Source: an uncultured Eubacteriales bacterium (GTDB lineage Bacteria > Bacillota > Clostridia > Oscillospirales > Butyricicoccaceae). From it: a stretch of 64,000 nt of DNA. The position numbers were made by a program, and so were the translations under genes. Positions 17,491 through 26,936 of this stretch are shown here, piece after piece. Numbering within the stretch: position 1 is the first letter of the stretch; each line of letters begins with the position of its first letter. The notes under the pieces are model-generated. The model saw only the letters and a program-made list of their open reading frames with translations, was not told where the DNA came from and searched no databases. The DNA lies in NCBI GenBank assembly GCA_934395135.1, contig CAKRRK010000003.1:59763-123762 (forward strand), given 5' to 3'.

Positions 17491-18365
17491 AATATTTGAA
17501 AAAAACAGCGGCGGGAATGCTGATCTTTTCCGTATTTTTGATCGGAATCCTTACGATACTGGGAACAGACCGCCTTGCTTCGGTATACCGGGAGGTGGAT
17601 GCTATGGAAGAGGCGGTAAAACTGCCGATTTTAATGTATCACAGTGTGGTAAAGGATACATCCAAAGCCGGGGAATATATCATAGACATTCAGCAGGTCA
17701 AACAGGATATACTCTATCTGAAAGAACGGGGGTATGAAACGGTATCCGTCTCGGATGTGATTCAGTATGTGAACGATGAGGGGGAATTGCCGGAAAAACC
17801 GGTTATGCTGACATTTGACGATGGATTCTATAACAACTATCTGTATGTTTATCCGGTGCTGCAGGAAACCGGGAGCTGCGCGGTTATTTCCATCGTAGGC
17901 GCTTTTAGTGAGGAGTTCAGTAAAAGCGGGCAGAAAAATGAGTATGGCTCGTATCTTACTTATGATATGATGCGGGAAATGGAAGCTTCTGGCCTGGTGG
18001 AAATTGGGAATCATTCCTATGACTTTCATTCTCTTGACAAACGGAAGGGCTGTCTGCGCAAACGGGGGGAGAACGCCGAAGTTTATAAGAGCATATTTAT
18101 AAACGATACAATGAAGGTACAGGAATTGCTGCTGCAAAACGGTGTGACAACTCCCCGCTTTTATACCTATCCATTTGGCATTCTGAATGGAGAAACCGAA
18201 GAATACCTGGCAGAATTGGGCTTTGAATGCACCCTGGGATGCCAGGAGGGGATTAACTATATTACCAAAAATCCAGATTGTCTCTATCAGCTGAAACGCT
18301 ACAATCGTGGATATGGAACATCCTCCGAGGAATGGGTTGGCGCTGTTTTGCGTAAAATGGAATGA
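17487..18365 (+). CDS. Polysaccharide deacetylase (NodB domain)
   Basis: 292 residues. An N-terminal signal anchor (about 5-25) leads into a carbohydrate esterase 4 domain. Motif 1 is LTFDDGF (catalytic base and metal Asp), motif 2 is GNHSYDFHS (HSxxxH metal ligands), and FYTYPFG corresponds to motif 3. LPILMYHSV opens the domain. It probably removes acetyl groups from peptidoglycan or surface glycans. Start is GTG 17487 overlapping the previous stop; TTG 17496 is also possible. Confidence 0.92.
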   Translation: MKYLKKTAAGMLIFSVFLIGILTILGTDRLASVYREVDAMEEAVKLPILMYHSVVKDTSKAGEYIIDIQQVKQDILYLKERGYETVSVSDVIQYVNDEGELPEKPVMLTFDDGFYNNYLYVYPVLQETGSCAVISIVGAFSEEFSKSGQKNEYGSYLTYDMMREMEASGLVEIGNHSYDFHSLDKRKGCLRKRGENAEVYKSIFINDTMKVQELLLQNGVTTPRFYTYPFGILNGETEEYLAELGFECTLGCQEGINYITKNPDCLYQLKRYNRGYGTSSEEWVGAVLRKME

Positions 18366-18383
18366 AAGAGAGGCCACTGCAAT

Positions 18384-18674
18384 ATGAAACAAACCTGCGT
18401 GCGGCTGAGCGAACTGAAATGCATGGAAGTTGTCAACATAAAAGACGGCAAGCGGCTGGGATATGTATCCGATGTGCAGATTGATCTGTGCGATGGCCGG
18501 CTGCTCGCAATTATCGTGCCAGGGCCGGGAAAGTTTTGCGGTCTGTTCGGCGGCGGGGAGGATTATATTATTCCCTGGTGCGAAATTGAAAAAATCGGAG
18601 ATGATATCATTTTGGTGTGCTGTACGATTCCGGAACGTCCAAAAGAAAAAGAAAAAAATTGGTTTTTCAAATAA
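18384..18674 (+). CDS. YlmC/YmxH family PRC-barrel protein
   Basis: 96 residues. RLSELKCMEVVNIKDGKRLGYVSD and the CGLFGGGEDYIIPW segment are characteristic of the YlmC/YmxH sporulation-associated family with a PRC-barrel fold. The role is unknown beyond its conservation in spore formers. A Lys/Glu-rich tail follows. Start has AGAGAGG 9-15 bases upstream. Confidence 0.88.
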   Translation: MKQTCVRLSELKCMEVVNIKDGKRLGYVSDVQIDLCDGRLLAIIVPGPGKFCGLFGGGEDYIIPWCEIEKIGDDIILVCCTIPERPKEKEKNWFFK

Positions 18675-18679
18675 AAAAC

Positions 18680-18708
18680 TTGCAAGTGAAAAAAGGATAT
18701 GGTAAAAT
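18680..18708 (+). promoter_or_regulatory. Promoter of rpsB
   Basis: TTGCAA, a 17-base spacer and TAAAAT (18703-18708). The -35 begins 5 bases after the ylmC stop codon. Confidence 0.75.
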
Positions 18709-18717
18709 AGTTGGGTA

Positions 18718-18805
18718 TGTAATACACACATACTGCTGTAAAATATGGCTGGTGCCGGAAACGGCTGCCTGTTTTGGCAGTATGGCGGTAAAAACCAAAG
18801 GAGGA
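18718..18805 (+). other. rpsB leader with small hairpins
   Basis: About 100 bases of leader contain GCCGGAAACGGC and CTGCCTGTTTTGGCAG hairpins before AAAGGAGG. A ribosomal-protein autoregulatory leader (S2 binding) is possible, but I cannot match it to a known motif. Confidence 0.35.
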
Positions 18806-18812
18806 CTTAATT

Positions 18813-19562
18813 ATGTCAGTAATCTCAATGAAACAGCTTCTGGAAGCGGGCGTGCATTTTGGCCACCAGACAAGAAGATGGAATCCGAAAATGGCGACCT
18901 ATATCTTCACCGAACGAAACGGAATCTATATCATCGACTTGCAGAAGACCGTAAAAAAGCTGGAGGAAGCTTATTTCTTCGTGCGTGACGTTGCGGCTGC
19001 CGGTGACAGCATTCTGTTTGTCGGCACAAAAAAGCAGGCCCAGGACGCCATCCGCGAAGAAGCAGAACGGGTTGGCATGTACTATGTAAACGCAAGATGG
19101 CTTGGCGGCATGCTGACAAACTTTAAGACGATGCGTACCAGAATTGCCCGGCTAAACCAGTTGCTCAAGATGCAGGAAGACGGCACATTTGACCTTTTGC
19201 CCAAAAAGGAAGTAATCAAGCTGCAGCTTGAAATTGCAAAGCTGGAAAAATACCTCGGCGGCGTGAAAGAAATGAAGAAGCTTCCGGGCGCTATGTTTGT
19301 GGTAGATCCGCGGAAGGAAAAGAACGCGATTGCAGAAGCGAAGAAACTTGGCATTCCGGTGGTTGCGATTGTGGACACAAACTGTGATCCAGATGAAGTG
19401 GATTATGTGATTCCGGGCAACGACGATGCGATCCGCGCCATCAAACTGATTTCTCAGACAATGGCTAACGCCGTGATCGAGGGAAGACAGGGAGAACAGC
19501 TTGCAGTGGAAGCCGGCGAGGCTGCAGCAGCGGAAGAAGCAGTGGTAGCCGCTGCGGAATAA
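18813..19562 (+). CDS. rpsB: 30S ribosomal protein S2
   Basis: 249 residues with the full S2 signature: [89 protein letters not shown]. An Ala/Glu-rich tail replaces the usual charged tail. It binds the 30S platform and is followed by tsf, the standard order in bacteria. Confidence 0.99.
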   Translation: MSVISMKQLLEAGVHFGHQTRRWNPKMATYIFTERNGIYIIDLQKTVKKLEEAYFFVRDVAAAGDSILFVGTKKQAQDAIREEAERVGMYYVNARWLGGMLTNFKTMRTRIARLNQLLKMQEDGTFDLLPKKEVIKLQLEIAKLEKYLGGVKEMKKLPGAMFVVDPRKEKNAIAEAKKLGIPVVAIVDTNCDPDEVDYVIPGNDDAIRAIKLISQTMANAVIEGRQGEQLAVEAGEAAAAEEAVVAAAE

Positions 19563-19572
19563 TTTGCATGAT

Positions 19573-19608
19573 AAAGCCCGTTTTATTCACAATGCGGGCT
19601 TTCCTTTT
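19573..19608 (+). terminator. Attenuator-like hairpin between rpsB and tsf
   Basis: AAAGCCCG/CGGGCTTT (19573-19580, 19595-19602) followed by CCTTTT. Conserved rpsB-tsf operons often have such an internal partial terminator. Confidence 0.7.
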
Positions 19609-19650
19609 GAACAATTTGTATTTCAGTTAACTATATAGGAGGAATCTGTA

Positions 19651-20583
19651 ATGGCATTTACAGCACAGGACGTTAAAAAACTTCGTGAAATGACCAACGT
19701 TGGTATGATGGAATGTAAAAATGCGTTAAAGGAATCAGACGGCGATTTTGATAAAGCAATTGAGATCCTTCGGGAGAAGGGATTGGCAAAGGCAGCGAAG
19801 AAAGCCAGCAGAATTGCGGCAGACGGCGTGGTTATGACCGTGATTTGCGAAAAATGCGGAGTGGGTACCGTAGTAGAAGTAAACTCAGAAACAGACTTTG
19901 TTGCAAAAAATGAAGATTTTCAGGCTTTTGTGCGGGATATTGCGGTGGCAATCAATATGGAAAATCCGGCGGACGTAGAGGCACTGAAGGATTGCAAAAT
20001 GGGCGATGTGACGGTTGCGGAAGCACTGCAGGAAAAGGTGCTCACCATTGGAGAAAATATCCAAATCCGCCGTTTTGTTCGCTATGATAACAGCACGTTA
20101 AATGTAGGCTATACCCATATGGGCGGCGTGATTGGTGTGTTGGTTGGCTTGGAGGTGGACGAGAACCTCCGGGCAAATCCGGAAGTAATCCAGCTCGGCA
20201 AGGACATCGGTATGCAGGCTGCTGCTATGCGGCCGCTCTTTATGGACAAGTCGGAAGTGGATGCGGATACGCTTGCCAGAGAAAAAGAAATCCTGATGAT
20301 TCAGGCATTGGAAGAAAACAAGGCGGCAGCAAAACCCAAGCCGGAAGCTATTATTGCAAAGATGGTGGAAGGCCGTATTGGCAAGTATTATGAGGAAAAT
20401 TGTCTTCTCCAGCAGGCTTTTGTCAAGGAAAATAAGGTTTCTGTAGAGCAGCATATCCAGGAGGTTGCCAAGGCGGTTGGCGGAAGCATTCGGCTTGTAA
20501 AATATGCACGCTTTGAAAAAGGTGAAGGCATTGAAAAAAGAACGGATGATTTTGCGGCAGAAGTTGCTTCGATGACAAAGTAA
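19651..20583 (+). CDS. tsf: Elongation factor Ts
   Basis: 310 residues. The N-terminal VKKLREMTNVGMMECKNAL matches the EF-Ts UBA-like start, followed by EILREKGLAKAAKKASRIAADG, VEVNSETDFVAKN and QAAAMRPLF. Exchanges GDP for GTP on EF-Tu. ATAGGAGG precedes the ATG. Full length. Confidence 0.99.
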   Translation: MAFTAQDVKKLREMTNVGMMECKNALKESDGDFDKAIEILREKGLAKAAKKASRIAADGVVMTVICEKCGVGTVVEVNSETDFVAKNEDFQAFVRDIAVAINMENPADVEALKDCKMGDVTVAEALQEKVLTIGENIQIRRFVRYDNSTLNVGYTHMGGVIGVLVGLEVDENLRANPEVIQLGKDIGMQAAAMRPLFMDKSEVDADTLAREKEILMIQALEENKAAAKPKPEAIIAKMVEGRIGKYYEENCLLQQAFVKENKVSVEQHIQEVAKAVGGSIRLVKYARFEKGEGIEKRTDDFAAEVASMTK

Positions 20584-20615
20584 CACCGGTTTCTTTGGAT
20601 AAAAGTGAAAGTAAA

Positions 20616-20656
20616 AAAGAACCTGAGGTATTGAATCATACCTCAGGTTCTTTTTT
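20616..20656 (+). terminator. Terminator after tsf
   Basis: Long perfect stem AGAACCTGAGGTA/TACCTCAGGTTCT followed by six T. The region 20657-20790 after it shows no gene. Confidence 0.93.
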
Positions 20657-20798
20657 GGCATAGGGTTATATTGCTGTCGCCGTCGTGTCTGGGATGGAAG
20701 GAAAATTCCAGACCAAGAGAGGACGAAAGCAATGGAGTTTGCCGTAAGACTTTCTGCCGGCTGATGCATAGCTTATCCCAGGTATGTATGGCGGTAAA

Positions 20799-20814
20799 TT
20801 TAGAAACTGTTTAG
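20799..20814 (+). promoter_or_regulatory. Direct TTTAG repeats, 11-base period, upstream of the kinase gene
   Basis: TTTAGAAACTGTTTAG: two TTTAG copies starting at 20799 and 20810. The same arrangement recurs upstream of the efflux operon at 23139. An 11-base direct repeat is the usual binding pattern of OmpR/PhoB-type response regulators. Confidence 0.6.
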
Positions 20815-20843
20815 AATTCAAAGGTATTCCGGTTTATATCTTT

Positions 20844-20852
20844 TTGGTATAA
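20844..20852 (+). promoter_or_regulatory. Extended -10 promoter of the two-component operon
   Basis: TGGTATAAT with a poor -35. The TTTAG repeats centre about 40 bases upstream, where an activator would assist RNA polymerase. Confidence 0.6.
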
Positions 20853-20905
20853 TAGCAGTAAAATGGGACTGGAGCAAAATAATACACATATATTGAGGAG
20901 AAATT

Positions 20906-22354
20906 ATGAAACTAAAACGCCGGATATTATTGTCCAGCACCATTATGATGTTGCTGGCGCTTTTAATGCTGCTGCTGGTCGGCAACGGAGTGCTGCGGAT
21001 TTCGTCCGATAAAATGGATCGACCGGCTTCCACTCGCCTGGATGATAAATTCTTTGAAATGGAACATGTGCTGGAAGAGTTTAACGCCGAAACGCAGAAT
21101 TGGACCGAACTGGATGAAAAGCTAAGAGCATTTCAATATCGGCTTTGTGTATTGCAGGGGGAAACCATCCTGTTTTCCTCCCTGCCGCAGCCGGCAGACG
21201 GACCACAGCCAGAACATAGAATGGAGTGGCTGGCTGGAATGCACTGGGAAGAAAATCATGTACAGGCGTTTGTCGATCAGGATATTACGATTCTTGGAAA
21301 AGAGCAAAATGGAATCCGGATGATTGCCCTGCGGGCTATTCCGCCGGATACTTGGCACAATCAATTTGTGAAGATTCGCTATCAATTCTTTCTCATTGGT
21401 TTGGCGGCAATTCTTATTATTTTGGCGGTGGGACAGATTTTTACTCAACGGCTTGCAAGAGGAATTTTGCATCCCATTGATGAACTGATTCAGGGCGCCC
21501 GCCGGGTAGAAAAGGGAAACTTGACGCAACCGGTCTATTATGACGGAACGGATGAGTTTGCGGCGGTTTGCAATGCATTTAATGATATGCAGTGCCATTT
21601 AAAAGAAGAAAAAGAAAAGAACGCGGCGTATGAACAGGCCAGAACGGATATGGTGGCAGGAATTTCTCACGATTTACGAACACCCCTTACTTCTGTCAAA
21701 GGATATATAAAAGGACTGCGGGACGGCGTGGCGAACACAGCGGAAAAACAGCAGCAGTATTTGTCCATCGCTTATCAGAAGGCCTGCGAAATGGATGTTC
21801 TTTTGCAGCAGCTGTTCTATTTTTCCAAATTGGAAACAGGAAATTTGCTTCTGCTTCCGGAAAAAGCAGATTTGGGGGCGTTTGTACAGGCGTTTGTACG
21901 CAGCAGCCAGCAGGAACTTCGTCCGCAGGAAGCCAATATGACGGAAGAAGTTACACCGGGAGGGCATCCGGTATGGTTGGATCGGGAACAGATGCATCGT
22001 GTGTTGGCGAATTTAACGGAAAATTCCCTAAAGCATGCGAAAATACGTCCTTTAACGCTTCATATTTCCGTTTGGAAAGAAAACGACAGAGAATGGCTGC
22101 GTTTTGCCGACAATGGAAACGGCGCGGCGGAAGAAGAACTTCCGCATTTGTTGGAGCAGTTTTGGCGGGGCGACCGATCCCGCGGCAGCAGAAATGGAGA
22201 AGGCAGCGGCTTGGGATTATACATAGTAAAGAGAATTGTGGAAGCTCACAGCGGCACCATAACGGTGAAAAACGACAATGGTCTTGTGGTGGAAATTTCG
22301 CTGCCGTGCAGAAAGGATGATGAAAGTGAACAAAATATTAATTGTGGAAGATAA
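20906..22354 (+). CDS. Sensor histidine kinase
   Basis: 482 residues. A first membrane segment near 10-30, an extracytoplasmic sensor of about 115 residues, a second membrane segment near 155-175, a HAMP linker (GILHPIDELIQGARRVEKGNL), a HisKA box with His255 (GISHDLRTPLTSVKGY) and a HATPase_c domain (NLTENSLKHA, FADNGNG, GSGLGLYIVKRIVEAHSG). It phosphorylates the OmpR-type regulator encoded next; the regulator gene overlaps its 3' end. The signal is unknown, but control of the adjacent MacAB-like pump suggests a peptide or envelope-stress sensor. Confidence 0.95.
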   Translation: MKLKRRILLSSTIMMLLALLMLLLVGNGVLRISSDKMDRPASTRLDDKFFEMEHVLEEFNAETQNWTELDEKLRAFQYRLCVLQGETILFSSLPQPADGPQPEHRMEWLAGMHWEENHVQAFVDQDITILGKEQNGIRMIALRAIPPDTWHNQFVKIRYQFFLIGLAAILIILAVGQIFTQRLARGILHPIDELIQGARRVEKGNLTQPVYYDGTDEFAAVCNAFNDMQCHLKEEKEKNAAYEQARTDMVAGISHDLRTPLTSVKGYIKGLRDGVANTAEKQQQYLSIAYQKACEMDVLLQQLFYFSKLETGNLLLLPEKADLGAFVQAFVRSSQQELRPQEANMTEEVTPGGHPVWLDREQMHRVLANLTENSLKHAKIRPLTLHISVWKENDREWLRFADNGNGAAEEELPHLLEQFWRGDRSRGSRNGEGSGLGLYIVKRIVEAHSGTITVKNDNGLVVEISLPCRKDDESEQNINCGR

Positions 22355-23027
22355 CCATGATATCGCCATGCTGGAACGGGATTATTTGGAAATGAATGGA
22401 TTGGAGTCCGAAATCATTCCGGACGGAATGCAGGCAAAAGTTGCTCTGGAACAGGGATCGTATGATTTGCTTTTGTTGGATTTAATGCTCCCCGGCTGCG
22501 ACGGCTATCAGATATGCCGGGAGATACGGGATAAAATTGATATACCTATTTTAATTGTCACAGCACGGACGGAATCGGTGGATAAAATTCGCGGGCTTGG
22601 ACTGGGTGCTGATGATTACATTGCAAAACCATTTGATCCTGCGGAACTTGTGGCAAGGGTAAAGTCGCACCTTGCACGGTATAAACGCCTGACACAAAAC
22701 AACAGAGCCGGCAGCCGCGAAGACGACGAGGGGGTGGTAATCGGCGACATCCATATTTTGCCCAGGAGCTGGAAAGTGCTGAAGGGTGGAACGGAAATCC
22801 GGTTTCCAAACAGAGAGTTTGAGTTATTGCTGTTTTTGGCGCAAAATCCCAATATCGTGTTTTCCAAGGAGCAGCTGTTTGAGCGAATCTGGGGGTTTGA
22901 TTATGTAGGAGACAGCGCGACCGTCACGGTACATATTAACCGCATTCGGGAAAAATTGGAGGAAGATGCCAGAAATCCAAAACTGATTGAAACCGTATGG
23001 GGTGCTGGATACCGGCTGAACCGATAG
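22320..23027 (+). CDS. OmpR/PhoB-family response regulator
   Basis: 235 residues from ATG 22320; GTG 22326 is better spaced from AAAGGA and may be the true start. Receiver domain: ILIVEDNHD (acidic pocket), phosphoacceptor Asp in LLLLDLMLPGCDG, Thr in IVTARTE, Lys in DDYIAKPFDP. The C-terminal winged helix is of Trans_reg_C type (NREFELLLFLAQNPNIVFSK, SATVTVHINRIREKLE, TVWGAGYRL). It overlaps the kinase gene by about 35 bases. It is the likely binder of the TTTAG repeats at 20799 and 23139. Confidence 0.95.
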   Translation: MKVNKILIVEDNHDIAMLERDYLEMNGLESEIIPDGMQAKVALEQGSYDLLLLDLMLPGCDGYQICREIRDKIDIPILIVTARTESVDKIRGLGLGADDYIAKPFDPAELVARVKSHLARYKRLTQNNRAGSREDDEGVVIGDIHILPRSWKVLKGGTEIRFPNREFELLLFLAQNPNIVFSKEQLFERIWGFDYVGDSATVTVHINRIREKLEEDARNPKLIETVWGAGYRLNR

Positions 23028-23067
23028 AAATCCCCGCTGTGCTCCCGAAGCACAGCGGGGATTTCTA
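23025..23067 (+). terminator. Strong hairpin at the end of the two-component operon
   Basis: A perfect 19-base inverted repeat (23025-23043 with 23049-23067) that begins in the stop codon of the regulator gene. It lacks a clear T-run, so it may end or stabilise the transcript. Confidence 0.65.
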
Positions 23068-23138
23068 TGGAAAGAATTGGTGAAAACAGAGGAAAGAAAA
23101 TAATCGGACAGAGAAACAGGCGATTCTTCTGCGGTTTG

Positions 23139-23176
23139 TTTAGAAATCGTTTAGCATTTGTCATCTTGCAGTTTAG
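23139..23176 (+). promoter_or_regulatory. TTTAG direct repeats upstream of the efflux operon
   Basis: TTTAG copies start at 23139, 23150 and 23172, spacings of 11 and 22 bases, all on the same helical face. TTTAGAAATCGTTTAGCATT closely matches the element at 20799 (TTTAGAAACTGTTTAGAATT). Confidence 0.6.
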
Positions 23177-23245
23177 CTTTTTTTGATACTCTATCCAAAG
23201 GAAGAATGTTCCAAACAAGTATTAATCGGAAAGGATAATTTGCAT

Positions 23246-24979
23246 ATGAGAGTTCCTTGGAGAAGAACGAAGGAAGTCATACCGGCCGGTATGGAAAAGC
23301 GCCTGCCCATCGCAGAAACTGCTGTTCAAAGGAAAAGGCTGAGCAAAAAAGCAGGGATCCTTCTTTGTGTCTTATGCGCAGGGGTAATTGCCGTATTTTG
23401 GGGTTTCAGCCAGAAAAATGGAGGACAGGAGGATACGGGAATGGCCGCAGAGTATACCACAGCAGTGGCAGAACGGGGTGATATCACCCATGCTCTCACG
23501 GGAAGTGCCACGCTGGAAGCGGCAAATTCTTATTCTGTCACCACTTTGGCAGAGGGGGAAATTTTAACGGCGGATTTTGAAGAAGGGGATATCGTGACAA
23601 AAGACGACGTATTATATACGCTGGACAGTTCGGATGCTTCCAGCAATATCGAAAAGTCAGAAATTGCATTGCAGCAAAGTCAGCGCAGCTATAATCGTAT
23701 CTTAAAAAATCAGGATGATCTCAGCATTAAGGCCAGTGTGGCAGGGACAGTCGTTTCCGTAGAGGTGGAAAAAGGAGACGATGTTGCAGCCGGTCAGACG
23801 GTGGCGACCATACGAAACAGCAGCACAATGGAACTTACCGTGCCGTTTGCTGCTGCAGATGCCAAACGCTTTTACATAGGACAGCCCGCGACTGTGACGC
23901 TGGACAGTACCTTTGAAACGTTGACCGCGGAGATCTGTGAAATATCAGCGGTGGACGAAGTGACCACAGGAAATGTAATCATGCGGGATGTAACCTTTTC
24001 TGTGAAAAATCCAGGAGGCCTTTCCACACAGGCGGCGGCAAGCGCCGCGGTGAACGGAGTGGGAAGCAGCAAAAGCGGTACGTTTCAATACAAAGACGAG
24101 GCGGCGATTACCGCCGAAGTCTCTGGGACCGTATCTGCTGTTTATCTAAAATCAGGAGATTGGGCAAACAAGGATACTGTGCTTGTCAAGCTATCCAGCG
24201 ATACGCTGACCGAAGAGATTCAGAATGCTTCTGACTCCCTGCGAAACGCCCAATTATCGCTGGAGAGCCAATATGAGCAGCTGGATGCCTATACGGTAAA
24301 ATCGCCCATCAGCGGCACGGTGATTGACAAAAACTATAAGGCAGGCGAAACCACGGAAGCCAACCAGGTGTTGTGCACGATTTATGATCTGTCCTATCTG
24401 ACGATGACGATGAACATTGATGAACTGGACATTTCCGACGTTGCAGTAGGGCAGGCCGTTCGCATCACGGCGGATGCGGTGGAAGATACTGTTTACGAGG
24501 GTGTTGTAACAAAGGTGAGCGTGGCGGGCACGACAAGCGGCGGTGTCACGACATATCCTGTCACGATCCGCATTGACCAGACCGACGGTTTGCTGCCCGG
24601 CATGAATGCAGATGCTACCATTGAGCTGGAAAGTGCGGAAAACACCCTTGTTATTCCGTCGTCCGCATTGCTGCGAGGAAATCGGGTGCTGATTACAGCA
24701 GATTCTCCCAGTGCGGATATGGCGCTGGAGGATACGGCGCCGGATGGATATGTCTATGTAGAGGTGGAAACCGGTGTCGGCGACGATAGCCAGGTGGAAA
24801 TTTTGTCCGGGCTGCAGGAAGGGGACATCGTGGCATATTTGAAGACCTCTGGAGCCGAAGACGATAGGATGCCTGGCGGTATGATGATGCCGGACAGCAG
24901 TATGCCATCTGGCGGCATACCCTCCGGCAGTATGCCCTCCGGCGGCGGACCAGGCGGCGGTATGGGAGGAGGATTTTAA
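23246..24979 (+). CDS. HlyD/MacA-like efflux adaptor protein
   Basis: 577 residues from ATG 23246 (AAGGA upstream). One N-terminal membrane anchor is followed by a biotinyl-lipoyl domain (EGEILTADFEEGDIVTKDD), a short coiled-coil hairpin, an inserted second lipoyl-like unit and beta-barrel domains (VYEGVVTKVSVAGTTSGGVTTYPV, LLPGMNADATIEL). The C-terminal tail is Met/Gly/Pro/Ser-rich. Together with the following ATPase and permease it forms a MacAB/YknXYZ-type export complex that in Gram-positive bacteria removes antimicrobial peptides or exports toxins. Duplication of the lipoyl unit makes it longer than MacA (about 370). Confidence 0.9.
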   Translation: MRVPWRRTKEVIPAGMEKRLPIAETAVQRKRLSKKAGILLCVLCAGVIAVFWGFSQKNGGQEDTGMAAEYTTAVAERGDITHALTGSATLEAANSYSVTTLAEGEILTADFEEGDIVTKDDVLYTLDSSDASSNIEKSEIALQQSQRSYNRILKNQDDLSIKASVAGTVVSVEVEKGDDVAAGQTVATIRNSSTMELTVPFAAADAKRFYIGQPATVTLDSTFETLTAEICEISAVDEVTTGNVIMRDVTFSVKNPGGLSTQAAASAAVNGVGSSKSGTFQYKDEAAITAEVSGTVSAVYLKSGDWANKDTVLVKLSSDTLTEEIQNASDSLRNAQLSLESQYEQLDAYTVKSPISGTVIDKNYKAGETTEANQVLCTIYDLSYLTMTMNIDELDISDVAVGQAVRITADAVEDTVYEGVVTKVSVAGTTSGGVTTYPVTIRIDQTDGLLPGMNADATIELESAENTLVIPSSALLRGNRVLITADSPSADMALEDTAPDGYVYVEVETGVGDDSQVEILSGLQEGDIVAYLKTSGAEDDRMPGGMMMPDSSMPSGGIPSGSMPSGGGPGGGMGGGF

Positions 24980-25722
24980 TGCCGAGCTTAATTGAGTTTA
25001 TGAAGGTTTCCAAACTGTATCAAATGGGAGATTCTGTCATCACGGCGGCAGATCAAATTTCTATGCGTATTGAAAAGGGAGAGTTTGTGTCGATTGTCGG
25101 ATCTTCCGGCTCTGGAAAGTCAACATGTATGAACATCATAGGCTGTTTGGATGTACCTACCAGCGGCACTTATCTGCTGGATGGAAAAGATGTGGGAAAC
25201 ATGAACAAAAATGAACTGGCTGAAATCCGAAACGAAAAGCTAGGGTTTATTTTTCAGCAGTATAATCTGCTGCCAAAGCTCAGCTTGCTGGAAAATGTGG
25301 AAGTGCCGCTACTGTATGCAGGCATGCCAAAAAGAGAACGAAGGGAACTGGCCGCCGCCGCGCTAAGGCAGGTAGGGCTTGGCGACAAATTGCGGCATAA
25401 GCCAAATCAGTTGTCCGGCGGTCAGCAGCAGCGGGTGTCCATTGCCCGGGCACTGGCCGGGCGTCCGGCTGTCATTCTTGCAGATGAACCCACCGGGGCG
25501 CTGGATTCCAGAACCGGACGGGAAGTGCTTAAACTGCTGCAGGATCTGCATCAGGCGGGGAATACGGTGGTGCTCATTACCCATGATAATTCCATTGCAG
25601 TTCAGGCGCAGCGGATCATCCGCCTGGAAGACGGAAGAGTGGTTTATGACGGTCCGTCGTCTGCGCCGGAGGCGGTGGTATCGCCGGGGCAGGCCGCAGG
25701 CGCCAAGGGGATTGCGGTATGA
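24979..25722 (+). CDS. MacB/LolD-type ABC ATPase
   Basis: 247 residues. Walker A GSSGSGKST, Q-loop FIFQQYNLLPKLS, signature LSGGQQQRVSIARAL, Walker B VILADEPTGALD and H-loop VVLITHD. Typical of the ATPases that pair with FtsX-like permeases (YknY, LolD). The ATG shares one base with the adaptor stop codon, and the permease gene overlaps its end by 4 bases, so the three are translated as a unit. Confidence 0.95.
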   Translation: MPSLIEFMKVSKLYQMGDSVITAADQISMRIEKGEFVSIVGSSGSGKSTCMNIIGCLDVPTSGTYLLDGKDVGNMNKNELAEIRNEKLGFIFQQYNLLPKLSLLENVEVPLLYAGMPKRERRELAAAALRQVGLGDKLRHKPNQLSGGQQQRVSIARALAGRPAVILADEPTGALDSRTGREVLKLLQDLHQAGNTVVLITHDNSIAVQAQRIIRLEDGRVVYDGPSSAPEAVVSPGQAAGAKGIAV

Positions 25723-26918
25723 AATTTTTGGAAATCGTCTCTATGTCCTTGCGTAACATTTTTCTCAGCAAAACGAGAACCCTGCTGACAATGCTGGGAA
25801 TTATTATTGGCGTTGCTGCGGTGATTGTAATTGTAGGCTTAGGGAATGGTCTGGAACAATATATTACAGACAGTTTTTCAGAACTGGGAACCAATACATT
25901 AACGGTTTCAGTAATCGGACGAGGAAACTCCACACGCAGCATATCTGTGGAGGAAATGTATGACATCGCGGAGGAAAATACACAATACTTTCTCGGAATG
26001 TCTCCTACAGTTTTGATGGATATGACGGTTAAAATCGGGACGGATACAGCAAATGACACTGCCGTTACCGGCGTTAGTGAAGATTATCTTTCCATGAAGG
26101 AATATGACATCGCAGAAGGGCGTGGGATACAATACAATGATATAGCTCAGAGAAAGCAAGTCTGTGTGGTAGGCGCTTATCTGAACCAGGCCTATTTTGG
26201 CGGCAGAGCATTGGGAGAAACCATAAAGATCGGCGGAAATACGTTTACCATTGCCGGCGTTTTAGTGCAGCAGGCCGATGAACTGGAGGAGGGCGGCGCG
26301 GACGACGCAGTATACCTGCCTTACAGCACAGCAGCACGGCTGTCTGGACTGGGAAACATTAACAGTTATTTGCTCGTAATGGCGGAAGAAGATTTGGTGG
26401 CAGAAAGTGTGGAAACCGTAGAAAATGCTCTGTATGAAAAATTTGAGGACGAAGATGCCTATATGGTGACCAGCATGTCGGAAATGCTGGACAGTATGAC
26501 CAGTATGGTCAATACGCTGGTGCTTGTACTGGTAGGAATCGCCGCGATTTCTCTGCTGGTGGGCGGCATCGGGATTATGAACATTATGCTGGTGTCAGTG
26601 ACGGAACGAACCAGGGAAATCGGCATTCGAAAATCCTTGGGTGCAAAGGAGCGCTATATTATGCAGCAGTTTGTGGTAGAGGCGGCGGTAACCAGCGCTT
26701 TGGGTGGACTGCTTGGCATAGTCATTGGCTTTCTGCTGTCTGCCGTCGCGTCAAAAGTTGTAGCGGCTGCACTGGGGACCGCCCTGACAATCTCGCCAAG
26801 CGCGGGAGCAGTTCTGACTGCGTTTGGCATATCTGCCGGTATTGGCGTGCTGTTTGGATATCTGCCGGCAAAGAAAGCAGCAAAACTCAACCCGATCGAT
26901 GCGCTGCACTATGATTAA
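25719..26918 (+). CDS. MacB/FtsX-like ABC permease
   Basis: 399 residues. Four membrane segments: one at the N-terminus (MLGIIIGVAAVIVIVGLG) and three at the C-terminus around IAAISLLVGGIGIMNIMLVSVTERTREIGIRKSLGAKE. An extracytoplasmic MacB_PCD domain lies between. This is the mechanotransmission permease of a MacB/YknZ pump. No outer-membrane factor is expected in a Gram-positive cell and none is seen. Confidence 0.95.
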   Translation: MKFLEIVSMSLRNIFLSKTRTLLTMLGIIIGVAAVIVIVGLGNGLEQYITDSFSELGTNTLTVSVIGRGNSTRSISVEEMYDIAEENTQYFLGMSPTVLMDMTVKIGTDTANDTAVTGVSEDYLSMKEYDIAEGRGIQYNDIAQRKQVCVVGAYLNQAYFGGRALGETIKIGGNTFTIAGVLVQQADELEEGGADDAVYLPYSTAARLSGLGNINSYLLVMAEEDLVAESVETVENALYEKFEDEDAYMVTSMSEMLDSMTSMVNTLVLVLVGIAAISLLVGGIGIMNIMLVSVTERTREIGIRKSLGAKERYIMQQFVVEAAVTSALGGLLGIVIGFLLSAVASKVVAAALGTALTISPSAGAVLTAFGISAGIGVLFGYLPAKKAAKLNPIDALHYD

Positions 26919-26936
26919 TTGGGAGGAAAGCAGTCT

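Noticed and set aside
17631..18731. 366-codon frame on the minus strand
   Set aside because: Antisense to the polysaccharide deacetylase and YlmC genes, both of which show clear family motifs.
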